A DNA stretch of 22,791 nt from Strigomonas culicis. Taxonomy: Eukaryota; Euglenozoa; Kinetoplastea; Trypanosomatida; Trypanosomatidae. This document shows, one piece after another, positions 1 through 9,300 of this stretch (positions are counted from its first letter, which is position 1; every line of letters begins with the position of its first letter). The notes below the pieces were generated by a model. The model saw only the letters and a list, made by a program, of their open reading frames with translations, was not told the DNA's origin and ran no database searches. Where the stretch lies: contig AUXH01000302.1 in NCBI GenBank assembly GCA_000482145.1, positions 1-22,791 of the forward strand, given 5' to 3'. The translations under genes were made by a program, and so were the position numbers.

Positions 1-79
<79 letters not shown>
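1..79. repeat. Compound microsatellite (TC)23-(CA)10-(TA)6
   Basis: A perfect TC dinucleotide run occupies 2-47, followed without a break by CA repeats (47-66) and TA repeats (67-79). On the + strand the TC run is an uninterrupted pyrimidine tract and so could also act as the polypyrimidine signal for trans-splicing of the gamma-tubulin mRNA. The tract touches the window edge, so its full length is unknown. Confidence 0.95.
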
Positions 80-130
80 CTTTGGTCTAATCGCATTCTA
101 TTAAGTACGTTCATACAGACATACACACAG
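2..130 (+). promoter_or_regulatory. Probable trans-splice acceptor region of gamma-tubulin
   Basis: A 46-nt TC tract is followed by an AG-free stretch. The first downstream AG is at 104-105, with further candidates at 117-118 and 129-130. No ATG lies between 105 and the gamma-tubulin start at 287, so any of these AGs gives an mRNA whose first AUG is the gene's own start (5' UTR about 155-180 nt). The pyrimidine tract and the lack of upstream ATGs are seen directly. The splicing role is inferred from kinetoplastid biology. Confidence 0.5.
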
Positions 131-286
131 ATAAACATAAATATACATCGTATTGTTGCTACCGTTAACATAGAACTATCGAGTGCCCCAGTCGCAGAGA
201 AAAGCACAGCGCAACCGTACGAATCACACACACACTAACAATAACAAGATAAAAGGAAAAAAAAGGGGAGACAGAGATAGTCAGCA

Positions 287-1630
287 ATGCCACGTGAGAT
301 TATCACGCTGCAGACCGGTCAGTGCGGCAATCAGGTCGGCTCCGAGTTCTGGCGCCAGCTGTGCCTCGAGCACGGCATCCGACTCGACGGCGTCGTCGAG
401 CCCTTCGCCGTCGCCGGTGATGACCGCAAGGATGTCTTCTTCTATCAGGCCGACGATGACCACTACATCCCACGGGCCCTCCTGATCGACCTCGAACCGC
501 GCGTCATCAACGCGATCCAGCGCGGCAGCATGCAGAAGCTTTTCAACCAGGAGAATATCTTCATCCACAAGGAGGGCGGCGGCGCCGGCAACAACTGGTC
601 CCACGGCTACGAGCTCGGCGACAGCGTCCAGGAGGAACTGTTCGATATGATCGAGCGCGAGAGCGAGAACTCGGACAGCCTGGAGGGCTTTGTCCTCGCC
701 CACTCCATCGCGGGCGGTACCGGCAGCGGCATGGGCAGCTACCTGCTCGAGAACCTGAACGACCGCTTCCCCAAGAAGCTCATCATGACCTACAGCGTCT
801 TCCCCAACCAGAGCAAGACGGGCGAGAGCGACGTCATTGTGCAGCCCTACAACAGCCTCCTCGCGATGAAGCGTCTGACACTGCACGCGGACTGCGTCGT
901 CGTGCTGGACAACACGGCGCTCAACCGCATCGTGACGGACAACCTACATATTGCCTCGCCGACGGTGGAGCAGATGAACGGGCTCGTGAGCACCGTCATG
1001 GCGGCCACCACCGCGACGCTGCGCTACCCCAACTACATGAACAACGACCTGCTGAGTCTCCTCGCGTCGCTCATCCCCACGCCGCGGTGCCACTTCGTGT
1101 GCACCGGCTACACGCCGACGACGCTCGACACATCGAACATCCAGTCGAACGTGCGCAAGACGTCGGTGCACGATGTGATGCGGCGGCTGCTGATGCCCAA
1201 GAACATGATGGTGTCCACCTCCATGAAGAGCGGCTGCTACATCTCCCTGCTGAACCTCATCCAGGGCGACGTCGACCCGGCGCAGGTGCACCGCTCGCTC
1301 GAGCGCATGCGGGAGCGCAACCTCCACTTCATCCCGTGGGGACCCGCCTCCATCCAGGTGGTGCTGTCCAAGAAGTCGCCCTACGTCGACACGCGCCACC
1401 GCGTCAGCGGCCTCGTGATGGCCAACCACACGAGCATCCACACCCTCTTCGCGCGCACGCTGAAGCAGTTCGACATGCTCTTCCAGCGCGGCGTCTACCT
1501 CGACCAGTACCGCAAGTACGGCCCCACGAAGGACAACCTCGACGAGTTCACCGATTCACGCGAGGTCGTGGAGAGCCTCGTCGCGGAGTACAAATCCTGT
1601 GAGAGCTCCGACTACATCCGTAACTTCTAA
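287..1630 (+). CDS. TUBG: gamma-tubulin
   Basis: Gamma-tubulin nucleates microtubules as part of gamma-tubulin complexes at basal bodies and other organising centres. The 447-residue product matches the usual family length. The N-terminus [16 protein letters not shown] is the gamma form. The GTP-binding tubulin signature appears as AGGTGSG at residues 142-148, with the Ala first residue typical of gamma rather than alpha/beta tubulin. The conserved SLIPTPR segment and a gamma-like [19 protein letters not shown] block are also present. The ATG at 287 is the first ATG after the likely splice acceptor and matches the family start exactly. The stop is TAA. The gene is intact and uses GC-ending codons. 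Identification is secure. From memory, gamma-tubulin and a dynein heavy chain gene are also close neighbours in Trypanosoma and Leishmania, so the order here is probably ancestral. Confidence 0.97.
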   Translation: MPREIITLQTGQCGNQVGSEFWRQLCLEHGIRLDGVVEPFAVAGDDRKDVFFYQADDDHYIPRALLIDLEPRVINAIQRGSMQKLFNQENIFIHKEGGGAGNNWSHGYELGDSVQEELFDMIERESENSDSLEGFVLAHSIAGGTGSGMGSYLLENLNDRFPKKLIMTYSVFPNQSKTGESDVIVQPYNSLLAMKRLTLHADCVVVLDNTALNRIVTDNLHIASPTVEQMNGLVSTVMAATTATLRYPNYMNNDLLSLLASLIPTPRCHFVCTGYTPTTLDTSNIQSNVRKTSVHDVMRRLLMPKNMMVSTSMKSGCYISLLNLIQGDVDPAQVHRSLERMRERNLHFIPWGPASIQVVLSKKSPYVDTRHRVSGLVMANHTSIHTLFARTLKQFDMLFQRGVYLDQYRKYGPTKDNLDEFTDSREVVESLVAEYKSCESSDYIRNF

Positions 1631-1753
1631 AGAAGGAGCGTTCAAGAACAAGCAATAGCGTTGCACTCATTGCTTCAGATGCCTATGGTTATCGTTGTTG
1701 GTTTCTCTGTTGGTGTGTGTACGATACACGGCGTGATTTGGAGGCTATTATAT

Positions 1754-1770
1754 GTTTGTTTGTTTGTTTG
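1754..1770. repeat. (GTTT)4 tetranucleotide repeat in the gamma-tubulin 3' flank
   Basis: Four perfect GTTT units plus a G lie in the presumed 3' UTR. The same tetranucleotide recurs at 21367-21385 in the 3' flank of the NDUFA6-like gene. Confidence 0.9.
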
Positions 1771-1916
1771 TTGTAATACATTGCTCTTCTGTTTTCCCCA
1801 TTTTTTTTTTAATGAGATAGAAACAAAGATGGTGGGAGAAAGAAAAACAAGATCATAGACTTCTACATATTTATATACAGTATATGAGCGTATATAAATA
1901 CTGGTGTGCATCTTTT

Positions 1917-1936
1917 TATATATATATATATATATA
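1917..1936. repeat. (TA)10 microsatellite
   Basis: A perfect TA dinucleotide run inside the AT-rich spacer. No gene association beyond its position can be supported. Confidence 0.95.
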
Positions 1937-2044
1937 TTTATTAATTTCACCACATTTACACACACAGAACAAAAAGAAAACGTGTTTTTTTTTTTAGTGA
2001 AAGTGAAACAAAGATTATGAGAAGTGTCAGTGTACTCTTCTTGC

Positions 2045-2084
2045 ATCTCTCCTTACACCTTTTTTTTTTTTCTCTAATCCAAAG
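2045..2084 (+). promoter_or_regulatory. Probable trans-splice acceptor of the EF-hand-like gene
   Basis: A C/T-rich tract with a T12 core spans 2045-2080 and is followed by the first AG at 2083-2084. The implied 5' UTR is about 176 nt and contains no ATG before 2261, which supports that ATG as the start. The splicing role is inferred from kinetoplastid practice. Confidence 0.55.
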
Positions 2085-2260
2085 CAAGAAACAAAAAAGA
2101 TAGATTCCATTCCATAAATACAATATATAGACTTAGAAAAACAACTATATATCTTTGAAAGATAGACTTACAGCGACAAAAAGGGGGCCTTTTTTGGACC
2201 TCTTGTACAATTATTACGATACAAAACTAAACCACTCGCGTCACGCGTCTCTGTGTGACC

Positions 2261-5200
2261 ATGCACCGCAGTCGCAGTCGCAGCGTCAGCAGCATCAGCA
2301 GCAGCACGAGTAGTAAGAGCGCCGCGAGCAACGGTGGGGATATCATCGCCGACACCATCGAGCAGCTGGCGCGCGACTTCGCGAGGGCGGATGCGCAGCG
2401 CACCGGCCGCATCGGCTACAGCGAGTTTGTGCATCTCCTCATCAAGAACGGCAGCTCCAAGGCGCAGGCGGACCGCTTTGTGGAGGTGTTCGCAGCGGTC
2501 CACCCGCCGCCGGGCGGCGGCGGGGGCGGCCGTCCGGTCGCCATCGACTACCGCGCGCTGCTGACGTACATCAAGGAGCAGCAGCGGCGGATGCAGCAGC
2601 CGCAGGCCGACCCACGCCAGCCGGACCCGCCCTCCGTCGTGCGACGCGATGGGCTGCAGCAGCAGCCGTCGGGCACCGCCGCCTCTGCGCGCGCCACTCG
2701 CCGCTCGTCCGCCTCTCATTCGCCGGACGCGGTGCGTGGAGCAGCGCAGCGGCCGCGCGCGCGGGAGGCCAGCAGCAGTAGCACCTGCAGCAGCAGCAGC
2801 ACGGAAATCTCCCTCAAGGAGGCGCGGCGGCGGCGGGAGGAAGAGCGGCAGTGGAGGAAGAGGGAGAGCCGCAGCGGCAGCAGCCACGTGCGCGTCTCGG
2901 TCGATCGGGCCGCGGCGGGGCCGGTGCGGGGCCGCAGCAGCACCGCCGCGCCGCAGGAGGCGCGGCCGCCGCCGCCCGAGAAGAAGGAGGCGTCGCCGCC
3001 GCCCGCCTTCGTCGAGCGCGTTCTAAAGGTGGCGCGAGTATTCAATAGCAGTAGTGATCATAATGATAGGAGAAGTGACAGCTATAGGTCTGCGCGAGAG
3101 TCGCTGGAGGTCAACGAGGTGCACGAGATGGGCCCAGCGCGCGAGTCTCCCGTGCTCTTTCCGTACGGCCACGCGAGCACGAGCGAACCGAAGGCGACGG
3201 CTTCCTCCTCCTCCTCGGTGCGCGGCGGGGATGTCCGTCCGAGCAGAGCGCTGGTGTCTCCGTCGCACGTCGAGCTGGGGCAGGGCCGCCCAGCGGGGCG
3301 GCATGAGAGCCGCTCCTCCTCGAACGAGCAGCGCTCCCTGACGCGCGCCTCGCAGCCGGTGGCGGCCGGCAGTCACAGCGCCTCTTTCAACAGCATTTCC
3401 ACCGTGAGCGCGACGACGATCAATCCGCCGAACAGCACCCTTCTCAGCGCGCGGCGCCACGACCTCACACCGTCGGACGGCGGCGCGCCGCACCGGTCCG
3501 TCGACGCGGCGTGGCGCAGCGCTGACCAGAGCACGGCGTCGTCGCTCTACCACGCCGCGAAGGGCGAGTGGTCGCTGCGGGACGTGTTCGACCACTACCA
3601 CCGCCACCTCATCCCGCGGGGCGAGACGAAGGAGGACGGGGAGGAGGTGTTGCTCGGACTGCACGCGATTGGCGGCGTCTTCCAGCGGTGCCGCATCCCC
3701 GTGTCGCTTGCACAGCTCGACGCGCTGGCCGACGCGATGCTGCTGGAGGAGGTGGTGGCGGACGATCGCGGCGGGCGCGCACCCCCGGTGGTCGTGCGGC
3801 TCTGCAGCCTCACGGACTTCTGCATCCTCGTGTCCCGGCTGACGACGACCGCCATCCGCCAGATCCGCAACCCCGCCACGTACGCGGCCGCCGGCGCGGG
3901 GCCACCGCGGGACGCGATGGACGTCGAGGTCTCGCCGGCCACGCCGTCCGCGTCCGCGACGCCCCACCAGCAGCGGCTGTGTGCGCAGGAGCTGTCCTTC
4001 TCGAGCTCGCCGGCGCCCATGCCGCCCGCGGTGATCCCGCCAGCACCCTCGTCCGCCAAGGCCTCCGCCCGCGCCGGGAAGCGGCCCGCGCCGCCGCCGC
4101 CGGCCCGCCGCCGCAACCCGTACTTTGAGGCGCAGGACGACGACGTGCCATCGCCGGTGACCGCCGGCGAGACGCGGCGCAGCGGCAGCAGCAGGGCCAG
4201 CACCAGCAGCGCGAGGAGCAGCCGCAGTGGCGACCGCGGCGAGGCGCGCCGGGGGCCCGGCACCGCGCCGCCCCGCGGGCTCGCCTCGCCCCCCACCGAT
4301 GCGCCCACGCGCCGCGGCAGAGGCGCCGGCAGCAGCAGCAGCAGCCGCGCGCCACGGGTGGCGAGCGAGCGGGCGAGCGACACCCCCGCCGCGGCGAGCC
4401 CGCCGACAACGCGCGCCTCACTGCGCACCACGGAAGACGAGGAGAAAGAAGAGGAGGGGGTGCTGCTGGCGCGGCTGGAGGACGAGTTCGAGGCGAAGTA
4501 CGGCGCCCTCCTGCGCGAGCAGCAGAGGGCCTACGCGCGGGAGCTGGCGCCCGCCGCGCCGTCCGCCGCCACGCGCGCGACGCTGTCTCGCGAGCGAGCC
4601 ACCGTCGGCGCCGGCAAGCCGCAGCGGCCCACCACCGCCGCTGCGACGCAGAAGGGCGGGAAGGGGTGCTCCCCGCGGCCCGCGGGCGACCGCGGCTACT
4701 TCCGCGACGTCACGCTCCGGGGGCCGGACCCGTCCCCCACGAGTCTCTTCGCGCGGCCGCGGCAGGACGCGGCACCGCGGCCACAGCCACGGGTCGTGAC
4801 CATCTCCCTGAAGGGGAGTGGCGCGCCGCCGACGGCAGCCAGCAGCCCCATGCTGGACCCGCGCCCGCGGCTGCTCCTCCCCCCGGCGGTGCTGCAGCGC
4901 TGCGGCGGCGCGCTGCCCGCGCTCCTTTCCCGCTGCACCCGCGAGGACGGCGCGCGCAGCGGCACACTGCCCGTCGCCCGGCTGCGCGCCCTGCTCGGCC
5001 CCACCCTCCGGCCGGCCGACGCCGCGGACCTGCTGCGGCTCGCGGAGGAGCGCTACGCGGACGCGACGGACCCCGGCCGCGTGCTGTACGTGCGCTGGCT
5101 GAGCGACCTCATGGTGCACGAGAACTACGCGCGGGTGCTCTGCGGGTCGCCGCTCGCGGACAAGGCAGAGGCGAGGGAAAGCGAAGAGCTCGCGGCCGCG

Positions 5201-5755
5201 CCGCCACACCCGCCGCGGACGCGCACCCGCACCGCCACCCCGAGCCCTCCCAGCGCCGACGGGCGCAACCCCGGCACGGGGACCCGGCCGCCGCCGCCAG
5301 ATGCGCTGCTGTCGGAGGCCGCGGCCGGGCAGCAGGAGCTGTGCCGCCTGCTGCGCGACATCTTCCTGCGGCAGCGCCGTCGGCTGGCACCCCCCGCGGA
5401 GGCGGGGGGTGCCAGCGACGCCGAGTCATCTTACTTCCGCGACTTGTTTTTCGGCGTCGACCACGTGCGCACCGGCTACCTCGAGCGGCCGCAGCTGGAG
5501 GACGCCCTGCGCACACTCCTGCGCACCCCGGACGGGGACGGGGAGGAGGCCGTGCCGCCGTGGGTGCTGGGCCGCTGCGCGGCCATGGCGCGGCTGCCTT
5601 TCGAGCGCGAGGCGATGCAGGAGACGGTGGGGTCGGCGCCGCCGCCGCTGAGCCCGGCGGAGGCGGAGGCCCGCGAGCGCGTGCACAGCATCCCGCGGCA
5701 CCTGTGGGAGGTGCTGTGTGACTACCGCTATGTGCTCGACTTGCTGGAACTGTGA
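2261..5755 (+). CDS. Uncharacterised low-complexity protein with EF-hand-like modules
   Basis: This is a 1,164-residue protein that I do not recognise. The start is the ATG at 2261, the first ATG after the probable splice acceptor; a GTG two codons upstream is in frame but not a plausible eukaryotic start. After an Arg/Ser-rich N-terminus comes a helix-loop-helix with a loop at residues 44-55 (D, Q, T, G, I and E at positions 1, 3, 5, 6, 8 and 12), a degenerate EF-hand. Similar helical modules lie at about 437-540, 870-965 and 1025-1164; the last has a D..RTGYL loop starting at residue 1067. Most calcium ligands are missing, so calcium binding is doubtful. Between the modules are Ser/Pro/Arg/Ala-rich, probably disordered stretches and charged helices at about 183-203 and 727-763. 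Its position between gamma-tubulin and an axonemal dynein invites a cytoskeletal guess, but nothing proves it. Confidence 0.85.
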   Translation: MHRSRSRSVSSISSSTSSKSAASNGGDIIADTIEQLARDFARADAQRTGRIGYSEFVHLLIKNGSSKAQADRFVEVFAAVHPPPGGGGGGRPVAIDYRALLTYIKEQQRRMQQPQADPRQPDPPSVVRRDGLQQQPSGTAASARATRRSSASHSPDAVRGAAQRPRAREASSSSTCSSSSTEISLKEARRRREEERQWRKRESRSGSSHVRVSVDRAAAGPVRGRSSTAAPQEARPPPPEKKEASPPPAFVERVLKVARVFNSSSDHNDRRSDSYRSARESLEVNEVHEMGPARESPVLFPYGHASTSEPKATASSSSSVRGGDVRPSRALVSPSHVELGQGRPAGRHESRSSSNEQRSLTRASQPVAAGSHSASFNSISTVSATTINPPNSTLLSARRHDLTPSDGGAPHRSVDAAWRSADQSTASSLYHAAKGEWSLRDVFDHYHRHLIPRGETKEDGEEVLLGLHAIGGVFQRCRIPVSLAQLDALADAMLLEEVVADDRGGRAPPVVVRLCSLTDFCILVSRLTTTAIRQIRNPATYAAAGAGPPRDAMDVEVSPATPSASATPHQQRLCAQELSFSSSPAPMPPAVIPPAPSSAKASARAGKRPAPPPPARRRNPYFEAQDDDVPSPVTAGETRRSGSSRASTSSARSSRSGDRGEARRGPGTAPPRGLASPPTDAPTRRGRGAGSSSSSRAPRVASERASDTPAAASPPTTRASLRTTEDEEKEEEGVLLARLEDEFEAKYGALLREQQRAYARELAPAAPSAATRATLSRERATVGAGKPQRPTTAAATQKGGKGCSPRPAGDRGYFRDVTLRGPDPSPTSLFARPRQDAAPRPQPRVVTISLKGSGAPPTAASSPMLDPRPRLLLPPAVLQRCGGALPALLSRCTREDGARSGTLPVARLRALLGPTLRPADAADLLRLAEERYADATDPGRVLYVRWLSDLMVHENYARVLCGSPLADKAEARESEELAAAPPHPPRTRTRTATPSPPSADGRNPGTGTRPPPPDALLSEAAAGQQELCRLLRDIFLRQRRRLAPPAEAGGASDAESSYFRDLFFGVDHVRTGYLERPQLEDALRTLLRTPDGDGEEAVPPWVLGRCAAMARLPFEREAMQETVGSAPPPLSPAEAEARERVHSIPRHLWEVLCDYRYVLDLLEL
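5383..5416. repeat. Perfect 15-bp inverted repeat (hairpin) inside the EF-hand-like gene
   Basis: The arms at 5383-5397 and 5402-5416 are perfectly complementary, separated by a four-base GGAG loop. The arms are almost all G/C and include a C6/G6 block. The element is in frame and encodes a Pro/Ala-Gly/Gly stretch just before the last EF-hand-like module, around residues 1041-1052. Confidence 0.95.
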
Positions 5756-6315
5756 GCGAAGCAGCGTCTCCGCAGAGGGACGTTTTTTTGTGAAACATGC
5801 ATACGGAAAAGTCAAGAATAGAAACACTAATGAAACTGGGTTGTATTGACTTGGCGTCTTCTTCACCATTGTATCACTTGATGTTTCCTCTCTACCACTC
5901 TCTCTCTCTCTTTCGTTTCTCCTGCTGTTTACTTTGAAAAAGGAATTAGAAAATTCTTTTTTTTGTTTTTTTTTCGTTTTCGTTTTCCATTTTTGTTTTT
6001 GTTTTTTGAAAAAGCAATTATTTGTTTTTTCTCTAGAATTACTGAACCAATAACTTCTTTCTTCTCTTTTTTGTTTCTTTCTCATTTCGTTATACAATCG
6101 AGAGAAGGAAAAGAGACAAGAACAGAAAAATACTAACAAACCCTTCTAATAACCCTCCAAACAAAAAAAAAACCTTTTCATCATTCTTCCACTCAAGGAA
6201 AGAAGTGTACTATTTACTCTAAAGGCGATTCAAACCCACTTTATCATTCGAGACTGTATATAGGAACGTTTGTGTATTCAAGAAAGAGCATCCACACGTA
6301 AGCAACAGTTTCATC
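5756..6315 (+). other. AT-rich intergenic spacer, EF-hand-like gene to dynein
   Basis: This 560-base spacer has no convincing gene. It is dominated by three successive T/C-rich blocks (about 5888-5935, 5956-6034 and 6054-6090), separated by short A-rich stretches, then an A/C-rich leader without ATG up to 6316. It should contain the 3' UTR of the upstream gene and the 5' UTR of the dynein gene. Confidence 0.85.
6019..6102 (+). promoter_or_regulatory. Probable trans-splice acceptor region of the dynein gene
   Basis: There are two good candidates. One is a T-rich tract ending directly in TCTCTAG, with its AG at 6035-6036. The other is a C/T-rich tract at 6054-6090 with its first AG at 6101-6102. 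No ATG occurs between either AG and the start at 6316, so both give the same protein. An earlier tract at 5888-5935 with AG at 5941-5942 is also possible. Which is used cannot be decided from the sequence. Confidence 0.45.
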
Positions 6316-9300
6316 ATGAACGACGATTTGCCCAGCGACGAATTCAAGGTGCCGGTGGTGCGCAGTGACCTGCGCCACCACTACATCTTCTCCCGCTTGA
6401 AGGACTTCCTCACGGGCGGCGACAGCGCGCGGCTGGAGGAGCTGAACCGCGATTTTGATGCCACGTTCAGCGATGGCTCGGAGAACTTCATGCAGGTGCA
6501 CAACATGCTGGAGGGCAAGGGCTCCATCACGCTGCTCTTCACCTACCAGCCGCTGGAGGACGGGGAGAAGGACACCCTGGCGGTGCTGGACCCCTCCAAG
6601 GACAGTATCTCGCACATCAACAAGCGGTGCGTGTTTCTCGCGCGCACCGCGACGGGCCAGCCCATCCAGAACAAGGACACGACGCAGGTGGTGCAGGAGG
6701 TGTTCATGGGTGCGCTGCACGGTGACGTGCTGGCCAGCTACGAGCACATGCTGTCGGAGGTGTACACGCCCCTGTTCAACCGCCAGCAGCGCTGGGGCAA
6801 GAACACGGCCGGCGAGAAGAGCCACTTCATTCTGTCCCTCATGCGCTACGCCGACCGTGTGAGCGAGCTGCAGCAGCTGCAGGACGATACGGTGCAGCTA
6901 CAGCCGGTCGACGAGTCGACGTGGCGCCTGCTGCAGAGCAGCGGCGTCGGCAAGCACGGTAGCAACAACGACGCCAGCGCGCTGCAGAGCCTCGCGCACC
7001 GCGTCGAGGAGTGGATCGATCAGATCGGCACCGTTGTTACGCAGGAGCCCAACTACGAGGCGGAGCTGCAGGACGAGACGGCCGGCCCCAAGACGGAGAC
7101 GGAGACGTGGAAGAGCCGCCTCGCGAAGCTGCACTTGATGGAGGAGCAGCTGCAGCAGGTGCAGTCGCCGCGCGCGGTGCAGTACCTGCGCGAGGCACGC
7201 AACCCGATCGTCATGCGCTGGCAGGACATGGAGAGCGGTCTCACGGACGCGCTCGCGGAGGCGCAGGAGAATGTGAAATACTTGCAGTCGTTGGACAAAT
7301 ATTTTGATGTACTATACACGTCCAACCTGCAGCAAATTATGAGCATCCTGCCCTCCCTCATCACGAACGTGCGCATGATGTACGCCATCGCGCGCTACTA
7401 CTCCACGAAGGAGCGCATGACGGTGCTCTTCTTCAAGATCACGAACGCGCTCGTGCTGGCGTGCAAGAGCAGCATCAACCCCTCCGGCACCCGCGCGCGC
7501 ATCTGGGATTACACCCACAGCCCGACGAGCCTGCGTGACCTGCTGCTGATGCTGCAGACCTGCGCGGAGCTCAACGCGGCCTATGTGCAGGAGTACCGCC
7601 GCGCGCAGGACGTGCTGGCCCGCAAGGGCAGCAAGCTCTTTGATTTTGACGAGCTGCGCTTCATGGGGCACTTCAACCTCTTCACGAAGCGCGTGGACAA
7701 GCTCATCGTCGTCTTCCGCAAGGTGGAGCAGTTCGCCATGCTGAAGGAGTATCACATTGACCAGATGGAGCCGCTCATTCCGCGCTTCGAGGACTACCTC
7801 GGCCAGCTGCGCGGCAAGACGACGGACATCCTCGACATTCACGACAACAACCGTTTCGACGTGGAGTTCAAGAACTTCGAAGCGCGACTGACGGAGCTGG
7901 AAACCTCCATGCAGGTCGCGATCAACTCCTCCTTCGAAAACATCGCCTCGACCGACAACGCCCTCCTTCTCCTGAAGAAGTACCAGCGCATTCTCCAAAG
8001 CGAGGCATTTGCCGCGGATCTCGAGTCCAAGTATCTTGTCATCTTCCACAGCTACGGTCTGGAGTTGGAGAAGGACCAGAAGACGTACGAGCGGTACAAG
8101 GCGGACCCGCCCATCGCGCGCAACATGACGCCCGTCGCCGGCGCCATCAGCTGGTCGCGCCAGCTGCTGCGCCACATCAAGGGCCCCATGGACAAGTTCA
8201 AGGACAACCGCATGATCATGGCCAACACGAAGGACAGCAAGAAGGTCATCCGCACCTACAACAAGGTGTCCATCGCGCTGCTCGAGTTCGAGGCCATCTG
8301 GGTGGACGCGTGGAAGCGCTCGATCGACTCCAGCCGCGCGGGTCTCAACGCGACGCTGCTGGTGCGCCACGAGGGCCGGCTCTACGTCAACTTCGACCCC
8401 GAGATCCTGCAGCTCATCAAGGAGACGCGCTCGCTCATGCTCCTCGGCGACGTGGACGTGCCGCCGGTCGCCAAGTCGATCCTGATGCAGGAGCAGCGCC
8501 TGCGCACCTTCTACAATGAGCTCTCGTACCTCATCAGCGAGTACGAGCGCGTCGTGGGCCGCCCCGGGGATGCCCGCTGCAAGATCGTGAGCATCACACG
8601 GCCGTTGCTGCAGCCCATGATCGACGCGCTCAACGTGGTGTTTCGCCCAGGCGAGACGACGCTCACGTGGACCTCCATGAACGTGGACGCCTACCTCGAG
8701 CGTGTGCGCGTCGCGATCAGCGACCTCGACGCGCTTGCCACGAAGGTGAACGAGATCATCACGAACCGCATCCAGGTGCACCTCAAGAGCGTCTCCTCCA
8801 CCCTCCTCATCAACCTCTTCGACGAGCACTTCTCGCTGGACCAGTTCGTGCAGGTGCAGGAGCGCCACATCCGGCAGCAGTGCGAGGCGATGGACATCAA
8901 GAACCGCGAGATGGAGAGCGCGGCCGACGACGTCGTCGCAACCATCATCAGCACGACGAACAGCCTCTCCACCGGCGTGAAGGACATCGCCGCGGCCGAC
9001 AGCGCGACGCAGGAGAAGATGGCGTCCCTCAAGACCCACTTCAACCGTCTCATGTTCAAGGCCATCTTGACCAGCACGACCCGTAGTCTGAACCTGCTCA
9101 AGAAGCGCGTTGGCGCGCGCAACCGTGTGGCCTTCCTCTACGCGGAGAAGCCCTTCTTCGACGTGGACCTGCAGCTGCTGAACCAGGATCCCTACATCTT
9201 TCTCTCGCCCTCGCTGGACGAGGTGCAGCGCACCATCAACCAGTGCGCGACGGCGATCCTCTCCTGCAGCAAGTACATCACGCGGTGGAAGGGGCTGGAG

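Larger units (their letters stand above)
1631..2260 (+). other. AT-rich intergenic spacer, gamma-tubulin to EF-hand-like gene
   Basis: This 630-base spacer holds no convincing gene. It contains a (GTTT)4 run at 1754-1770, several T8-T12 runs, a perfect (TA)10 at 1917-1936 and the pyrimidine tract described separately. It should contain the gamma-tubulin 3' UTR and polyadenylation zone, then the 5' UTR of the next gene. Base composition is sharply AT-rich against the flanking coding regions. Confidence 0.85.

Noticed and set aside
183..485. 100-codon ORF overlapping the gamma-tubulin start
   Set aside because: It is an out-of-frame shadow of gamma-tubulin with Ser/Thr-rich filler.
1661..1858. 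65-codon ORF after gamma-tubulin
   Set aside because: It lies in AT-rich 3' flank, begins with a non-ATG codon, has low-complexity hydrophobic content, and is not preceded by an acceptor signal.
2255..2260. GTG start two codons before the ATG at 2261
   Set aside because: Non-ATG initiation is unlikely here, and 2261 is the first ATG after the splice acceptor.
3011..3100. Unspliced cis-intron in the AT-rich patch of the EF-hand-like gene
   Set aside because: The patch keeps the reading frame, lacks a convincing GT...pyrimidine-AG structure, and cis-introns are very rare in kinetoplastids.
6220..6245. Possible tRNA T-loop (GATTCAAACCC)
   Set aside because: The flanking bases do not form the T-stem, and no acceptor, D or anticodon arms can be placed.
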